Shown one piece after another: positions 39,791 to 48,566 of a stretch of 64,000 nucleotides of DNA. A model generated the notes under the pieces. The model saw only the letters and a program-made list of their open reading frames with translations, did not search any database and was not told the DNA's origin. Source of the stretch: Candidatus Saccharimonadota bacterium (GTDB lineage Bacteria; Patescibacteriota; Saccharimonadia; Saccharimonadales; Saccharimonadaceae); assembly GCA_017433245.1 (NCBI GenBank), contig JAFRHO010000009.1, forward strand, positions 62,001 to 126,000, in the 5' to 3' direction. Position numbers and translations under genes: made by a program. The stretch's first letter is position 1; every line of letters begins with the position of its first letter.

Positions 39791-42595
39791 GTGAAAAAGA
39801 CTGATAATGATGCACGCACGTCCGCAAAAAAAGGCCGGAAGGATGCGAGAGTGGGCAAGATAAAGAAAGAAAAGAAGCCAACTGATAAGTTAGCGGATAA
39901 GACTGCGTTAACGAAGTTTTTGCAGGGGGTGTTTGGTGATGCACAGAAGAAGATTTTGAAGAGACTGTGGAAGCGGGCACAAGAGATTACTAAGTTGGAG
40001 CCGAAATATGAGGAGATGAGCGACGAAGAATTGCGGGCCCAAACGGAGATTTTTAAGAAAAAGATTGATAAGGCTCTGAAGCAGGTGCGTGAAGAGAAAG
40101 AAGCTGAGCCAGTGAAGGCTAAGAAAAAACGCGGTAAGAAGGCGAAGAAAGTTGCTGATGATACGAAGATTTTGAATGAAATTTTGCCGGAGGCGTTTGC
40201 GGTAGTGAGAGAGGCTTCGAAGCGGATTCTAGATATGCGTCCATATGATGTACAGCTTATAGGTGGTATGGTACTTCATGAAGGGGCGGTGGCTGAGATG
40301 AAGACTGGCGAAGGTAAGACTTTGGTGGCAATGTTACCAGCGTATCTTAATGGTTTGACGGGCCGTGGTGTACATGTAGTGACAGTAAACGATTATTTGG
40401 CACAACGTGATGCGGGTTGGAATGGTCCAGTGTATGATTTTCTAGGACTTTCGGTTGGTGTGATTATCAATGAAGCATCGTTTATTTATGATGCAGAGTA
40501 TGAGAATGAAGAGCACGACGATGAGAGATTCCGGCACTTGAAACCTTGTACGCGTAAGGAGGCTTATAACGCGGATATTACCTATGGTACGAATAATGAA
40601 TTCGGGTTCGATTATCTGCGTGATAACATGACTTCGGAAGTGCAATATTTGCGTCAGAGGGAGCTGAATTTTGCGATCGTGGATGAGGTGGATTCGATTC
40701 TGATTGATGAAGCAAGGACTCCACTTATTATTAGTGCGCCGGCGGGAGATAATCCGGAGCAGTATTACCAATTTGCGAAAGTGGCAGATCGATTAGTGCC
40801 AGAAGATTATATTTTCGATGAGAAACGTCGTTCGGTGACTTTGACGGATAAAGGTATTGAGAAAGTTCAAGATATCTTGGGCGTGGATAATCTGTATTCA
40901 ACTAAGAATACACCGCTAGTATATCATTTAGAGCAAGCAATTCGGGCAGAGATTATTTTCAAACGTGATAAAGATTACGTGGTGACGAATTCGGGTGAAG
41001 TGATTATCGTAGACGAGCATACTGGTCGGTTGATGCAGGGCCGACGTTACAATGAGGGCTTACATCAGGCGATTGAAGCGAAGGAAGGTGTGGCAGTGAA
41101 GCAAGAGTCGATGACGCTAGCGACGATTTCGTTCCAGAATTTCTTCCGGCTTTATAAGAAGTTATCTGGTATGACTGGTACGGCATTTACAGAGGCGGAG
41201 GAATTCCAACAGATTTATGCGCTCGATGTGATTCAGATTCCGCCAAATAAGCCGATTGTACGTGTGGATAAAGATGATTTGATTTATAAGACTAAAGCGG
41301 CGAAGTTGAAGGCGATAGCGGAAGAAATTGCTAAATATCACGAGAAGGGCCAGCCGGTATTGGTGGGCTCAGGTTCGATTGCAAATAACGAAGAAATTGC
41401 GCGATATTTGGACCAGTATGGGCTACCGTACGAGATTTTGAATGCGAAGAATAACGAGCGGGAGGCGGCGATTATCGCGAAAGCCGGCGAGAAAGGAGCA
41501 ATTACACTGGCTACCAATATGGCGGGTCGTGGTACAGATATTAAGTTAGGACCTGGCGTGAAGGAACTGGGTGGATTGGTAGTGATTGGTTCAGAACGAC
41601 ACGATTCAAGGCGGGTAGATAATCAGTTACGTGGTCGTGGCGGTCGTCAGGGCGATCCTGGTACGACGCAGTTCTTTGTGTCTTGCGAAGATGATTTGAT
41701 GCGGATTTTCCAAGGCGATAGAGTAAAGATGTTGATGACGCGGTTAGGCGTGGCGGATGATATGCCGATTCAAACCAAGTCGATTTCGAAGACTTTGGAG
41801 GCGGCACAGAAGCGGATTGAGGGATTTAATTTCGATTCGCGCAAAAACGTGGTGCAGTATGATAACGTGATTAATCGTCATCGTAAAGTAGTTTATATGA
41901 TGCGGCGTAAGATTTTGGAAGGTGAGGATATTGAACCGGAAATCAAGCGGTTAATGCGTGATGAGGTAAAGATGTTGACAGAGTTTTCGTCACGGGTGAA
42001 CAAGAATTTCGATGAAGAATTCAAAGCGGTGTTTGATTTCGACGATGATTTGATTCATGGTATTGGTATTATGCGTAAAGAGAAAGATCGTGAAAAGTAC
42101 GCTCTCGAAGCGGTCGAAGAAGCCTATGCTAAGCAGGAAGAGAAATTTGGCGCTGAAACGATGCGTAAAGTCGAACGTGAAGTATATTTGAAGGTACTAG
42201 ACACTCTATGGATGCAGCACCTTGAGAATATGCAACACTTGCGTGAGGGGATTCATTGGCGTTCAGTGGGTCAGAGAGATCCATTAGTGGAATATCGTTC
42301 GGAGTCGCAGAAGTTGTTTGATGGCTTACAGAGGAATTTACGAGAGGAAGTATTGAAGATATTGCTCACGGTTACACCTTCTGAAGCAGCGGCGGACAAC
42401 GCGATGGACGGTGAGGAGTATGAGTCAGAACTCACCAAGATGGCAGAATCGCAGACTGAGCGGGGTGTGAATGAGATTTCAAAAGGTGAAAAAAATCTAG
42501 ATAGTGAGTTTAAAAAATCAGCGCCGAAGAAAAGCGCAACCAAGAAGAATAAGAGTAAGAACAAACACAAGAAATCTAAGGGTAAGCGAAAGTAG
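39791..42595 (+). CDS. secA: Preprotein translocase ATPase SecA
   Basis: Motor driving Sec-dependent export. 934 aa, GTG start preceded by GGAGG. Visible: LIGGMVLHEGAVAEMKTGEGKTLVA (Walker A), VDEVDSILIDEARTPLIIS (Walker B), TVNDYLAQRDA, ATNMAGRGTDIKLG, and the helical wing/scaffold regions. There is a Lys-rich insertion at ~105-122 (KAKKKRGKKAKK). Instead of the zinc-binding C-terminal linker there is a Lys/Ser tail (KNKSKNKHKKSKGKRK), suggesting SecB-independent membrane binding. Confidence 0.97.
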   Translation: MKKTDNDARTSAKKGRKDARVGKIKKEKKPTDKLADKTALTKFLQGVFGDAQKKILKRLWKRAQEITKLEPKYEEMSDEELRAQTEIFKKKIDKALKQVREEKEAEPVKAKKKRGKKAKKVADDTKILNEILPEAFAVVREASKRILDMRPYDVQLIGGMVLHEGAVAEMKTGEGKTLVAMLPAYLNGLTGRGVHVVTVNDYLAQRDAGWNGPVYDFLGLSVGVIINEASFIYDAEYENEEHDDERFRHLKPCTRKEAYNADITYGTNNEFGFDYLRDNMTSEVQYLRQRELNFAIVDEVDSILIDEARTPLIISAPAGDNPEQYYQFAKVADRLVPEDYIFDEKRRSVTLTDKGIEKVQDILGVDNLYSTKNTPLVYHLEQAIRAEIIFKRDKDYVVTNSGEVIIVDEHTGRLMQGRRYNEGLHQAIEAKEGVAVKQESMTLATISFQNFFRLYKKLSGMTGTAFTEAEEFQQIYALDVIQIPPNKPIVRVDKDDLIYKTKAAKLKAIAEEIAKYHEKGQPVLVGSGSIANNEEIARYLDQYGLPYEILNAKNNEREAAIIAKAGEKGAITLATNMAGRGTDIKLGPGVKELGGLVVIGSERHDSRRVDNQLRGRGGRQGDPGTTQFFVSCEDDLMRIFQGDRVKMLMTRLGVADDMPIQTKSISKTLEAAQKRIEGFNFDSRKNVVQYDNVINRHRKVVYMMRRKILEGEDIEPEIKRLMRDEVKMLTEFSSRVNKNFDEEFKAVFDFDDDLIHGIGIMRKEKDREKYALEAVEEAYAKQEEKFGAETMRKVEREVYLKVLDTLWMQHLENMQHLREGIHWRSVGQRDPLVEYRSESQKLFDGLQRNLREEVLKILLTVTPSEAAADNAMDGEEYESELTKMAESQTERGVNEISKGEKNLDSEFKKSAPKKSATKKNKSKNKHKKSKGKRK

Positions 42596-42603
42596 ATTCG
42601 TAA

Positions 42604-43875
42604 ATGAGGCATGCGGTAGAGGAAATCACGTTGAAAAACGGAGCGAGGGGGCTCCTGATTGATGTACCCGGCGCGAGTGTGATGTCTACTAAAATACAAT
42701 TTCGGGCAGGGATGCTTTATGCGCGGAACAAGTATGTATATGAGATTCCGCACGTAGTGGAGCATTTGGCATTTGGAGCAAATGCGAAATTCAAGGACGA
42801 GCAGGCATATGAGGCGGAGTTTACGAAGAATGGTGCATATCATAATGCTTGGACTTCGGATGTGTCGGTGTGCTACGAGACGGAGTGTGCAGATTTTGAG
42901 TGGGAAAGGATTATGGAGCTCCAACGCGTGTCAATCGTGGAGCCGAGATTCAATGAAGAGGAATTGAAATCTGAGAAAGCAAATATTCGGTCGGAACTGA
43001 CGGGATATATGAATGATTATTACCGGTTGTTATGGCCAAGGGTACAACAGGCGGTAGGGGAGGATATTTTGGCTTTACCGGATAGGTTAGAGACAATTCG
43101 AAATATTGAATTAAAAGATATTAGGGAACATTATCGGCGGACACATACGGCGAAGAATATGTTGTTTGTTATTGCAGGGGCTTTGAAGGGGAGGAAGCAC
43201 CAGATTGTGCAGATGCTGAATAATTGGGGTCTGCGCGAAGGGGAGCGATTCGATGTGCCGGAAATGCAACTACATACGAGTCCGGCGGTATCGATTCGAC
43301 GCAAAGATGCCTCGAATATTACGTTTGGGTTTTCTTTGGTGGTACCGAGACATCTAGAGCCGGCGGAGGTGTTTGCGATGGGATGTTTGAACCATATTTT
43401 GAATGGGACGACCAATTCGCGGATATTTGGTACGGCGCGCAAGCGTGGGCTAGTGTATGGAATGGGGTCTTCGGTGGCGGCGAATCCGCACAGTTCATAT
43501 TGGGATTTTGATGGCGAAGTGAATGTGGAGAATGCAGAAGCATTGTTTGATTTGATACACACCGAAATTGCAAAAGTATTAGAGGGAGATATCGCGGAAG
43601 AAGATTTTGAGGCGGCAAAATCTTACGCGCTTGGTAGATTTCAGATGGGGGCGCAAACACCGGCGCAAATTGCGGATTATTATGCGGAAGGATACTTTAC
43701 GAATGGTCGAATTGTGCGTTACGATGCAATGCCAGGACTGATTCGTTCAACTAGAAAATCAGATATGATTAAACTAGCGCGAGAGTTTGTGGGTTCAAAG
43801 ATTAAGGGGTTTGCGGCAGTGTCGTCGGTAGAGAAGGCCTTGATTACTAATTTAGATGCTCGACTAGATTTTTAA
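42604..43875 (+). CDS. M16-family zinc metallopeptidase
   Basis: 423 aa with the inverted zinc motif HVVEH (HxxEH) near residue 50, the downstream Glu region (EEELKSEKANIRSEL), and the second M16 half (RKRGLVYGMGSSVAANPHSSYWDFDGEV). It belongs to the insulinase/processing-peptidase family, which degrades peptides in the cytosol or periplasm; no signal peptide is seen. It overlaps convergent murD by 29 bp, an unusually long tail-to-tail overlap. Confidence 0.88.
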   Translation: MRHAVEEITLKNGARGLLIDVPGASVMSTKIQFRAGMLYARNKYVYEIPHVVEHLAFGANAKFKDEQAYEAEFTKNGAYHNAWTSDVSVCYETECADFEWERIMELQRVSIVEPRFNEEELKSEKANIRSELTGYMNDYYRLLWPRVQQAVGEDILALPDRLETIRNIELKDIREHYRRTHTAKNMLFVIAGALKGRKHQIVQMLNNWGLREGERFDVPEMQLHTSPAVSIRRKDASNITFGFSLVVPRHLEPAEVFAMGCLNHILNGTTNSRIFGTARKRGLVYGMGSSVAANPHSSYWDFDGEVNVENAEALFDLIHTEIAKVLEGDIAEEDFEAAKSYALGRFQMGAQTPAQIADYYAEGYFTNGRIVRYDAMPGLIRSTRKSDMIKLAREFVGSKIKGFAAVSSVEKALITNLDARLDF

Positions 43876-45076
43876 ACTGGGCGCCGCGGTCGTAGACGTT
43901 TTCGAACATATCAAAAGAGGCGGCGGCGGGGGACATAAGGACGATAGCGGAGGAAAGGGATTCGGCAGTTTGCTGGGCGGTCTGAATGGCTTGCTCGAGT
44001 GACTTGGCGATAGTAAAGCGATTGTCTTGGTATTTTTTGGCAAGCGCATGACCGGATTCACCGATTAAGACAATTTGTTTGATGTTGGGGGACTTAAAGA
44101 TATCGTAGATTTCGGGGAGATCTTGGTTGTTGGTTTTGTCGCGACCGCCAATAATGACGATAACATTGTCATCCGGGAAGGCGTTAACAGCGACGCGGGT
44201 GGAACTGGGATTGGTGGAGAAATTATCGTCGTAATATTTGACGCCGCCAAGTTCGCGGATGAATTCGAGGCGGTGAGGAAGACCGTGGAAGTTTTGAAGA
44301 CCTTTGACGATGCTCGATTGATGTTTTTTGAGATATTCATCTGGTGATATATTCTTGAAACAGGCTACGGCGGCGATAGCAGCGATAGCATTCTCTTGGT
44401 TATGTTTGCCAGGAATAATGACGGCGGATTTGACATTTTCGGGTATTTCAAAAGGGTATGGGACGAGTGTGGCTTTGGTTTTTTGAGCAATTTTAGTGGT
44501 TTCGGGGTTGTTTTGGAAATAGACGAGGAAATCGTTTGCATTTTGGTATTTAGTGATATGGGATTTGGCCTCTAGATAATCTGCGTAATCTCTGTGGACA
44601 TTAAGATGGTCTGGCTCAAGTTGGCCAAGAACGGCGATATGAGGTGATTTTTCGAGGTCCCAGAGCTGAAAGCTAGACATTTCATAGACAACGATAGATT
44701 TATCGGTGAGATGATCGAGAATGTCGAGAGCGGGAGCACCGATGTTGCCGACAAGATAGGTATCTTGATGGTCAGCGTCGAGGAGAGATTTAATGAAAGA
44801 GCAAGTAGTACCTTTGCCTTTGGTGGCGGTGACACCGATGATGGGGCAGGGGCAGTGGTCGAAGAAATATTTGGTGATGGAGGATTCATTTTCTAGATGT
44901 AAGGGGGGGACGGAGGGGCTGCGAAAAACGTAGTCATAAGATGAGAAATCCTTCTTTTTGATTTCATCATAAGTAAAATTCTCAAAAATATCACATTCAG
45001 CGTCGCTAAAATGTGCTTTAAAATAGTTTTCGGTAGATTTGCCTTCTTTGCCGTAACCTAATAATGCGATTTTCAT
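43847..45076 (-). CDS. murD: UDP-N-acetylmuramoylalanine--D-glutamate ligase
   Basis: Adds D-Glu to UDP-MurNAc-L-Ala in peptidoglycan synthesis. 409 aa: IALLGYGKEGKST, ATP loop GVTATKGKGTT, EMSSFQLWDL, QLEPDHLNVH, and the C-terminal VIIGGRDKTNNQDL. Its ATG overlaps the dus stop (ATGA). A TGATATAAT inside the dus 3' end also gives it a private leaderless promoter. Confidence 0.94.
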   Translation of the reverse strand: MKIALLGYGKEGKSTENYFKAHFSDAECDIFENFTYDEIKKKDFSSYDYVFRSPSVPPLHLENESSITKYFFDHCPCPIIGVTATKGKGTTCSFIKSLLDADHQDTYLVGNIGAPALDILDHLTDKSIVVYEMSSFQLWDLEKSPHIAVLGQLEPDHLNVHRDYADYLEAKSHITKYQNANDFLVYFQNNPETTKIAQKTKATLVPYPFEIPENVKSAVIIPGKHNQENAIAAIAAVACFKNISPDEYLKKHQSSIVKGLQNFHGLPHRLEFIRELGGVKYYDDNFSTNPSSTRVAVNAFPDDNVIVIIGGRDKTNNQDLPEIYDIFKSPNIKQIVLIGESGHALAKKYQDNRFTIAKSLEQAIQTAQQTAESLSSAIVLMSPAAASFDMFENVYDRGAQFKNLVEHLN

Positions 45077-46071
45077 GATTCTATTATATCACGTGCCTGT
45101 TTTATGGAATGAGTCTCCATGAGCTTGGCGCGAAGCTCTTTCGCACCAGGGAAGTTGTTGATGTAAATTTTGAAAAAATGCTTTAGAGGCTCGTACGATG
45201 AGCGCATTAACCGAAGTTTTTCGGACACGGGGTCGTGTCGTGACTCTGACAGATTCCTCAGAGCTTGGCTAATGCGCTCATCGTATAAGGCTAGATGTAT
45301 TTTTAAAAGCTCCATTAGTTCTTCTTGGGTGGGGGTGTGATTGGTGAAGCAATAAGGGTTAGCGAAGACGCCGCGACCGATCATGAAGCCGTCGATTCCG
45401 GGGTACTTGACATGGAGCTCAAGGGCGTGAGCGCGGTCTCTGATGTCGCCGTTGATGATAAGTTTGGTTTTAGGAGATATTGAAATGCGGAGTTTGGCTA
45501 TCTCAGGGATAAGTTCGTAATGGGCGGGGACTTTGCTCATCTCTTTCTTGGTGCGGAGATGGACCGTAAGGGCGGCGGGATGTTGTTCTAACAGGGTGGT
45601 GAGCCAAGTGCGGTATTCGTTGGTATCAGACCAGCCGAGGCGGGTTTTGATCGAAACAGGGAGATTAGTGGATTTTACAGCGTTCTCAAAGCATTCGATG
45701 GCGAGATCTGGAGTCTTAATCATAGCAGCGCCGCCACCGGCTTTGTTGACGTGTTTGTCGGGGCATCCGAAGTTTAAGTCGATACCGGAGAACCCCAGCG
45801 ATTCTAGAGCTTTGGCGCATTTTGCAAAGTGTTCAGGGTTTTTGCCCCAGATTTGTGCAATAATTGGGGCATCGGTGGATGCAATCTCGAAGCGTTCTAA
45901 GGCATTGGCGCGACCTTTGTCGGAGGCGTAAGAGGAGACATTGGTAAATTCCGTGAAAAATAAATCTGGTCGGCCGGCGTGGGCGATAACTTGACGAAAT
46001 ATGATGTCCGTGACGCCTTCCATAGGGGCCAGAATCAAGAATGGTTGCGGTAATTCTTGCCAAATATTCAT
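45073..46071 (-). CDS. dus: tRNA-dihydrouridine synthase with inserted element
   Basis: FMN enzyme reducing uridines in tRNA D-loops. About 332 aa: LAPMEGVTDIIFRQ, DLNFGCPDKHVNKAGGGAAM, IKTRLGWSD, and GDIRDRAHALEL...GFMIGRGVFANPYCF. Near the C-terminus, ~31 residues (ERISQALRNLSESRHDPVSEK...) interrupt the expected run into LKHFFKIYINNFPGAKELR; they are encoded by palindromic element copy D. ATG 46071 is chosen over 46077, because the latter abuts the -10 directly. Confidence 0.92.
   Translation of the reverse strand: MNIWQELPQPFLILAPMEGVTDIIFRQVIAHAGRPDLFFTEFTNVSSYASDKGRANALERFEIASTDAPIIAQIWGKNPEHFAKCAKALESLGFSGIDLNFGCPDKHVNKAGGGAAMIKTPDLAIECFENAVKSTNLPVSIKTRLGWSDTNEYRTWLTTLLEQHPAALTVHLRTKKEMSKVPAHYELIPEIAKLRISISPKTKLIINGDIRDRAHALELHVKYPGIDGFMIGRGVFANPYCFTNHTPTQEELMELLKIHLALYDERISQALRNLSESRHDPVSEKLRLMRSSYEPLKHFFKIYINNFPGAKELRAKLMETHSIKQARDIIES
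45083..45091 (-). promoter_or_regulatory. Extended -10 promoter of murD inside dus
   Basis: TGATATAAT on the minus strand, 6 nt before the murD ATG. Confidence 0.68.
45194..45285. repeat. In-frame palindromic element, copy D (in dus)
   Basis: Perfect 16-bp terminal inverted repeats (TACGATGAGCGCATTA) enclose a core with a GACACG/CGTGTC hairpin. The core resembles copy A (ACGGGGT; GAGGAATC-type blocks), with unique outer arms. Encodes ~31 in-frame residues. Confidence 0.8.
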
Positions 46072-46077
46072 TTGCAT

Positions 46078-46086
46078 ATTATAACA
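46078..46086 (-). promoter_or_regulatory. Extended -10 promoter of dus (leaderless)
   Basis: TGTTATAAT on the minus strand; 6 nt to ATG 46071. Confidence 0.72.
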
Positions 46087-46148
46087 TAATTATCCTGATA
46101 TACCAAGATAAAAATTGAGTTAAATAGAGGACGAAGAGGTTTCTGTAG

Positions 46149-46177
46149 TTGACTGTTTGCTATATTTATGATATAAT
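46149..46177 (+). promoter_or_regulatory. Promoter of the archaemetzincin-like gene
   Basis: TTGACT (46149-46154), 17-bp spacer, TATAAT (46172-46177) with TGA. The leader holds ATTGTTGTACCTTAA (46188-46202), whose CCTT can pair with the AAGG of the RBS. Confidence 0.85.
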
Positions 46178-46219
46178 GTAGGTAACTATTGTTGTACCTT
46201 AAAAAGGAGGGGAAGTAAG

Positions 46220-46870
46220 ATGTTGCCAGTTTATGTAATGTATGATTCGGGTGTAGATCTCTTTGAAAGAGATTGCATTACAGATGCCCTACAGGAGTTT
46301 GTGGAGACGTTTCCGCAGAGAAAGGTGGTGATTTATGGAACGAGAGCTTGGTCTACCGGAGACTATTCGAGCGCTGATTGGTACGTTCGAAATGCCAAAA
46401 GGGTGATTAGGAAGGGATGGGACTGGGTGCAATATGATGCCCAGAGCCTTCTGGAACTAATGATGAAGGAACCTTGGCAAAAGGCAAATCCTCACATTGA
46501 TGTGCTGTTTACATCACATGATTTGACCGGTACGTCTAGGGGTACAGTATTGAACTTTTGTTTCGGTATGACTCTAGGCAGATTTACCGTGCAGAGCGTG
46601 TTCCGCTTCAGGGATTTACCGGCTACCGATCGGAGGTTGGCAATAAAAGCCGTGGTTTGGCACGAGTTGGGGCATGTGTTTGGATGCGCAGCAAACCCGC
46701 ATCGTAGTAATACGGAGTATAAGCTGGGCAGACATTGTACCAATCCTGGCTGTATCATGCGGCAAGGCGTGAACCTTAACGAATGGGTTCGACATGCCAG
46801 GGATGCTTATCGGTTGGGCAGGATTTACTGTCCGCAGTGTAGGGAAGACCTGCTGAGATCTCGCGACTAA
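46220..46870 (+). CDS. Archaemetzincin-like zinc metalloprotease
   Basis: 216 aa. The C-terminal half carries WHELGHVFG, then after an ~13-residue insertion RHCTNPGCIM, then CPQC 23 residues later. This follows the archaemetzincin signature HExxHxxGxxH-Cx4CxM-...-CxxC, with looser spacing. The HExxH and third His bind the catalytic zinc; the four Cys likely bind a second zinc. The N-terminal half (~1-110) is unplaced. No signal peptide, so probably cytoplasmic. Strong AAGGAGG RBS, own promoter and terminator. Confidence 0.78.
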   Translation: MLPVYVMYDSGVDLFERDCITDALQEFVETFPQRKVVIYGTRAWSTGDYSSADWYVRNAKRVIRKGWDWVQYDAQSLLELMMKEPWQKANPHIDVLFTSHDLTGTSRGTVLNFCFGMTLGRFTVQSVFRFRDLPATDRRLAIKAVVWHELGHVFGCAANPHRSNTEYKLGRHCTNPGCIMRQGVNLNEWVRHARDAYRLGRIYCPQCREDLLRSRD

Positions 46871-46890
46871 GGGTCGACCTGGCATCTTAC

Positions 46891-46919
46891 TAAAGGCCAG
46901 CTTTAATGCTGGCCTTTTT
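46891..46919 (+). terminator. Terminator after the archaemetzincin-like gene
   Basis: GGCCAGC / GCTGGCC stem, 6-nt loop, TTTTT. Confidence 0.92.
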
Positions 46920-46921
46920 CA

Positions 46922-46930
46922 TGCTATAAT
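46922..46930 (+). promoter_or_regulatory. Extended -10 promoter of gene 47073
   Basis: TGCTATAAT immediately after the preceding terminator; leader about 136 nt. Confidence 0.7.
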
Positions 46931-46936
46931 AAAAGT

Positions 46937-47072
46937 ACTCGTGCTATACTTCGGTCACTGGCAACGAGAAAAGTTTAAAGCTGCGTGGTATCGTCATTTA
47001 TGCCCGTAGCCAGGAGCCAATAAATCGGGCTCACATAAATGACTCTAATAAATTTAATTTAAAGGAGTCTTT
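46937..47072 (+). promoter_or_regulatory. Structured leader of gene 47073
   Basis: Two hairpins: CTCGT ... ACGAG, and a long one (TCATTTATG ... CATAAATGA enclosing GCCCG ... CGGGC, 46994-47043). A third possible pairing, GACTC with GAGTC, would cover the AAGGAG RBS. Confidence 0.5.
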
Positions 47073-47324
47073 ATGAAAAACTTTAACAATAATAAAAACG
47101 AGCAGGTCGAAGTAATGGCCCTCTTCGGTTACGAAATGACCCCCTGCCAACCGTTGACATTTCGGCGGCGTGGGGAGACCGAAACCGAAGTAACGGAACT
47201 TCTCCGGACGCAAATTCGTTTTGCGGGCGGGGTGGCCTTACATATATTCGATGTGCTAGTTGGTCGGGAACAAGTACGACTTGAATTCAATTCAAGAGAT
47301 TTGTCCTGGCATATCACACAATAA
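47073..47324 (+). CDS. Orphan 83-aa protein
   Basis: Function unknown. Asn/Lys-rich N-terminus, no membrane segment, alternating hydrophobic pattern (VALHIFDVLVGREQVRLEF) suggesting a small alpha/beta fold. Good AAAGGAG RBS, own promoter and terminator, GC-richer codons than its neighbours. Confidence 0.6.
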   Translation: MKNFNNNKNEQVEVMALFGYEMTPCQPLTFRRRGETETEVTELLRTQIRFAGGVALHIFDVLVGREQVRLEFNSRDLSWHITQ

Positions 47325-47326
47325 AA

Positions 47327-47352
47327 ATTAGCCCGCAAGGGCTAGTTTTTTT
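47327..47352 (+). terminator. Terminator after gene 47073
   Basis: TTAGCCC GCAA GGGCTAG followed by T7. Confidence 0.9.
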
Positions 47353-47376
47353 GTGTTTTATAGAGTCGGCGGGACG

Positions 47377-47385
47377 TGATATAAT
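47377..47385 (+). promoter_or_regulatory. Extended -10 promoter of prfB (leaderless)
   Basis: TGATATAAT ends 7 nt before ATG 47393. Confidence 0.75.
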
Positions 47386-47392
47386 GAGAAAT

Positions 47393-48463
47393 ATGCAGGA
47401 TTTACAGAAAAGATTAGATGCACTTGAGGGGGAATTCTTGAAGGTCTATGAGAAATTAGAAATTGCCAATAAATTGGAGCAGGTAGCGAAGCTAGAAAAA
47501 GAGGTGGCTGAGCCGGATATTTGGAGGAATGTAGAGGAGGCAACGGCCAAAAATCAGGAACTGGCAAAATTACAGGACGAAACTGGAACTTGGGAGCTGC
47601 TAAAAACCCAGATTAGTGATTTGAAAGAATTGATGGAAATGTCGGACGAGAGTCTGAAAGATGAATTTGCAGAGCAGATTACGGCGATGGAAGGTCAGTT
47701 TGCTAAGCTGAAGAAAGCATTGAGATTTACTGGACCTTATGATGCGCATGATGCGATTGTACGGATTACTTCTGGAGCAGGTGGGACGGAAGCGATGGAT
47801 TGGGCGGGGATGTTGGAGCGGATGTATCTGAGGTTTTTTGAACGAAAAGGTTGGAAAGTCGTTTGTTTGGAGCGGGTTGTCGGTGAAGAAGCGGGGATTA
47901 AAACGGCAGTATATGAGGTGAGTGGGCCAAATGCCTTTGGGTGGCTGAAATCGGAGCATGGAGTGCATCGGTTGGTACGACTTTCACCATTTAATGCAAA
48001 TAACTTACGTCAAACTTCGTTTGCGCTTGTAGAAGTACTACCGGTAATTAAGGCTGATACGGAGGTGGAGATTGATGATAAGGATTTGCGGATAGATGTG
48101 TACCACTCTGGTGGGCATGGTGGACAAGGGGTAAATACGACGGATTCGGCGGTGAGAATTACGCATTTGCCAACCAATACGGTGGTGGCTATTCAGAATG
48201 AGCGGAGCCAGCACCAGAATAAAGAGAAGGCGATGGAGATTTTGAGAGGTAAATTGGCGCAAATGCAGATGGAACAGCATGCGGAAACAATTGGCGAATT
48301 GCGTGCAGGAGAATCGGCTGGTTGGGGACAACAGATACGGAATTACGTATTGCAACCTTATAAATTGGTGAAGGATACGCGAACGGGGTATGAAGAGACG
48401 GATCCAGAGGCAGTCTTAAATGGCGAGATAGTTGGTTTTATAGAGGCCTTTTTGGAGAAATAA
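47393..48463 (+). CDS. prfB: Peptide chain release factor 2
   Basis: Terminates translation at UGA and UAA. 356 aa with the RF2-specific SPF tripeptide (RLSPFNANNLRQ) and the catalytic GGQ (SGGHGGQGVNTTDSA). The frame is continuous: no programmed +1 frameshift site is present near codon 25, unlike in many bacteria, so the usual RF2 autoregulation is absent. Its presence shows UGA is a stop in this genome. The start follows the -10 by 7 nt. Confidence 0.96.
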   Translation: MQDLQKRLDALEGEFLKVYEKLEIANKLEQVAKLEKEVAEPDIWRNVEEATAKNQELAKLQDETGTWELLKTQISDLKELMEMSDESLKDEFAEQITAMEGQFAKLKKALRFTGPYDAHDAIVRITSGAGGTEAMDWAGMLERMYLRFFERKGWKVVCLERVVGEEAGIKTAVYEVSGPNAFGWLKSEHGVHRLVRLSPFNANNLRQTSFALVEVLPVIKADTEVEIDDKDLRIDVYHSGGHGGQGVNTTDSAVRITHLPTNTVVAIQNERSQHQNKEKAMEILRGKLAQMQMEQHAETIGELRAGESAGWGQQIRNYVLQPYKLVKDTRTGYEETDPEAVLNGEIVGFIEAFLEK

Positions 48464-48506
48464 CAGAGGTATGATTGAACAAGGCCTTGATTTTTGGGGT
48501 GTTTTG

Positions 48507-48515
48507 TGATATAAT
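48507..48515 (+). promoter_or_regulatory. Extended -10 promoter of orphan gene 48567
   Basis: TGATATAAT, followed at 48522 by ATTGTTGCACCTTAA, nearly identical to the leader motif of gene 46220. Confidence 0.7.
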
Positions 48516-48566
48516 TAAGGGATTGTTGCACCTTAATAATATGTCATGAAGAAAAGGGGGAAAGTG

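Noticed and set aside
47393-47480. Programmed +1 frameshift in prfB
   Set aside because: The frame is continuous from the start to the GGQ motif; no in-frame TGA with a shift site is present.
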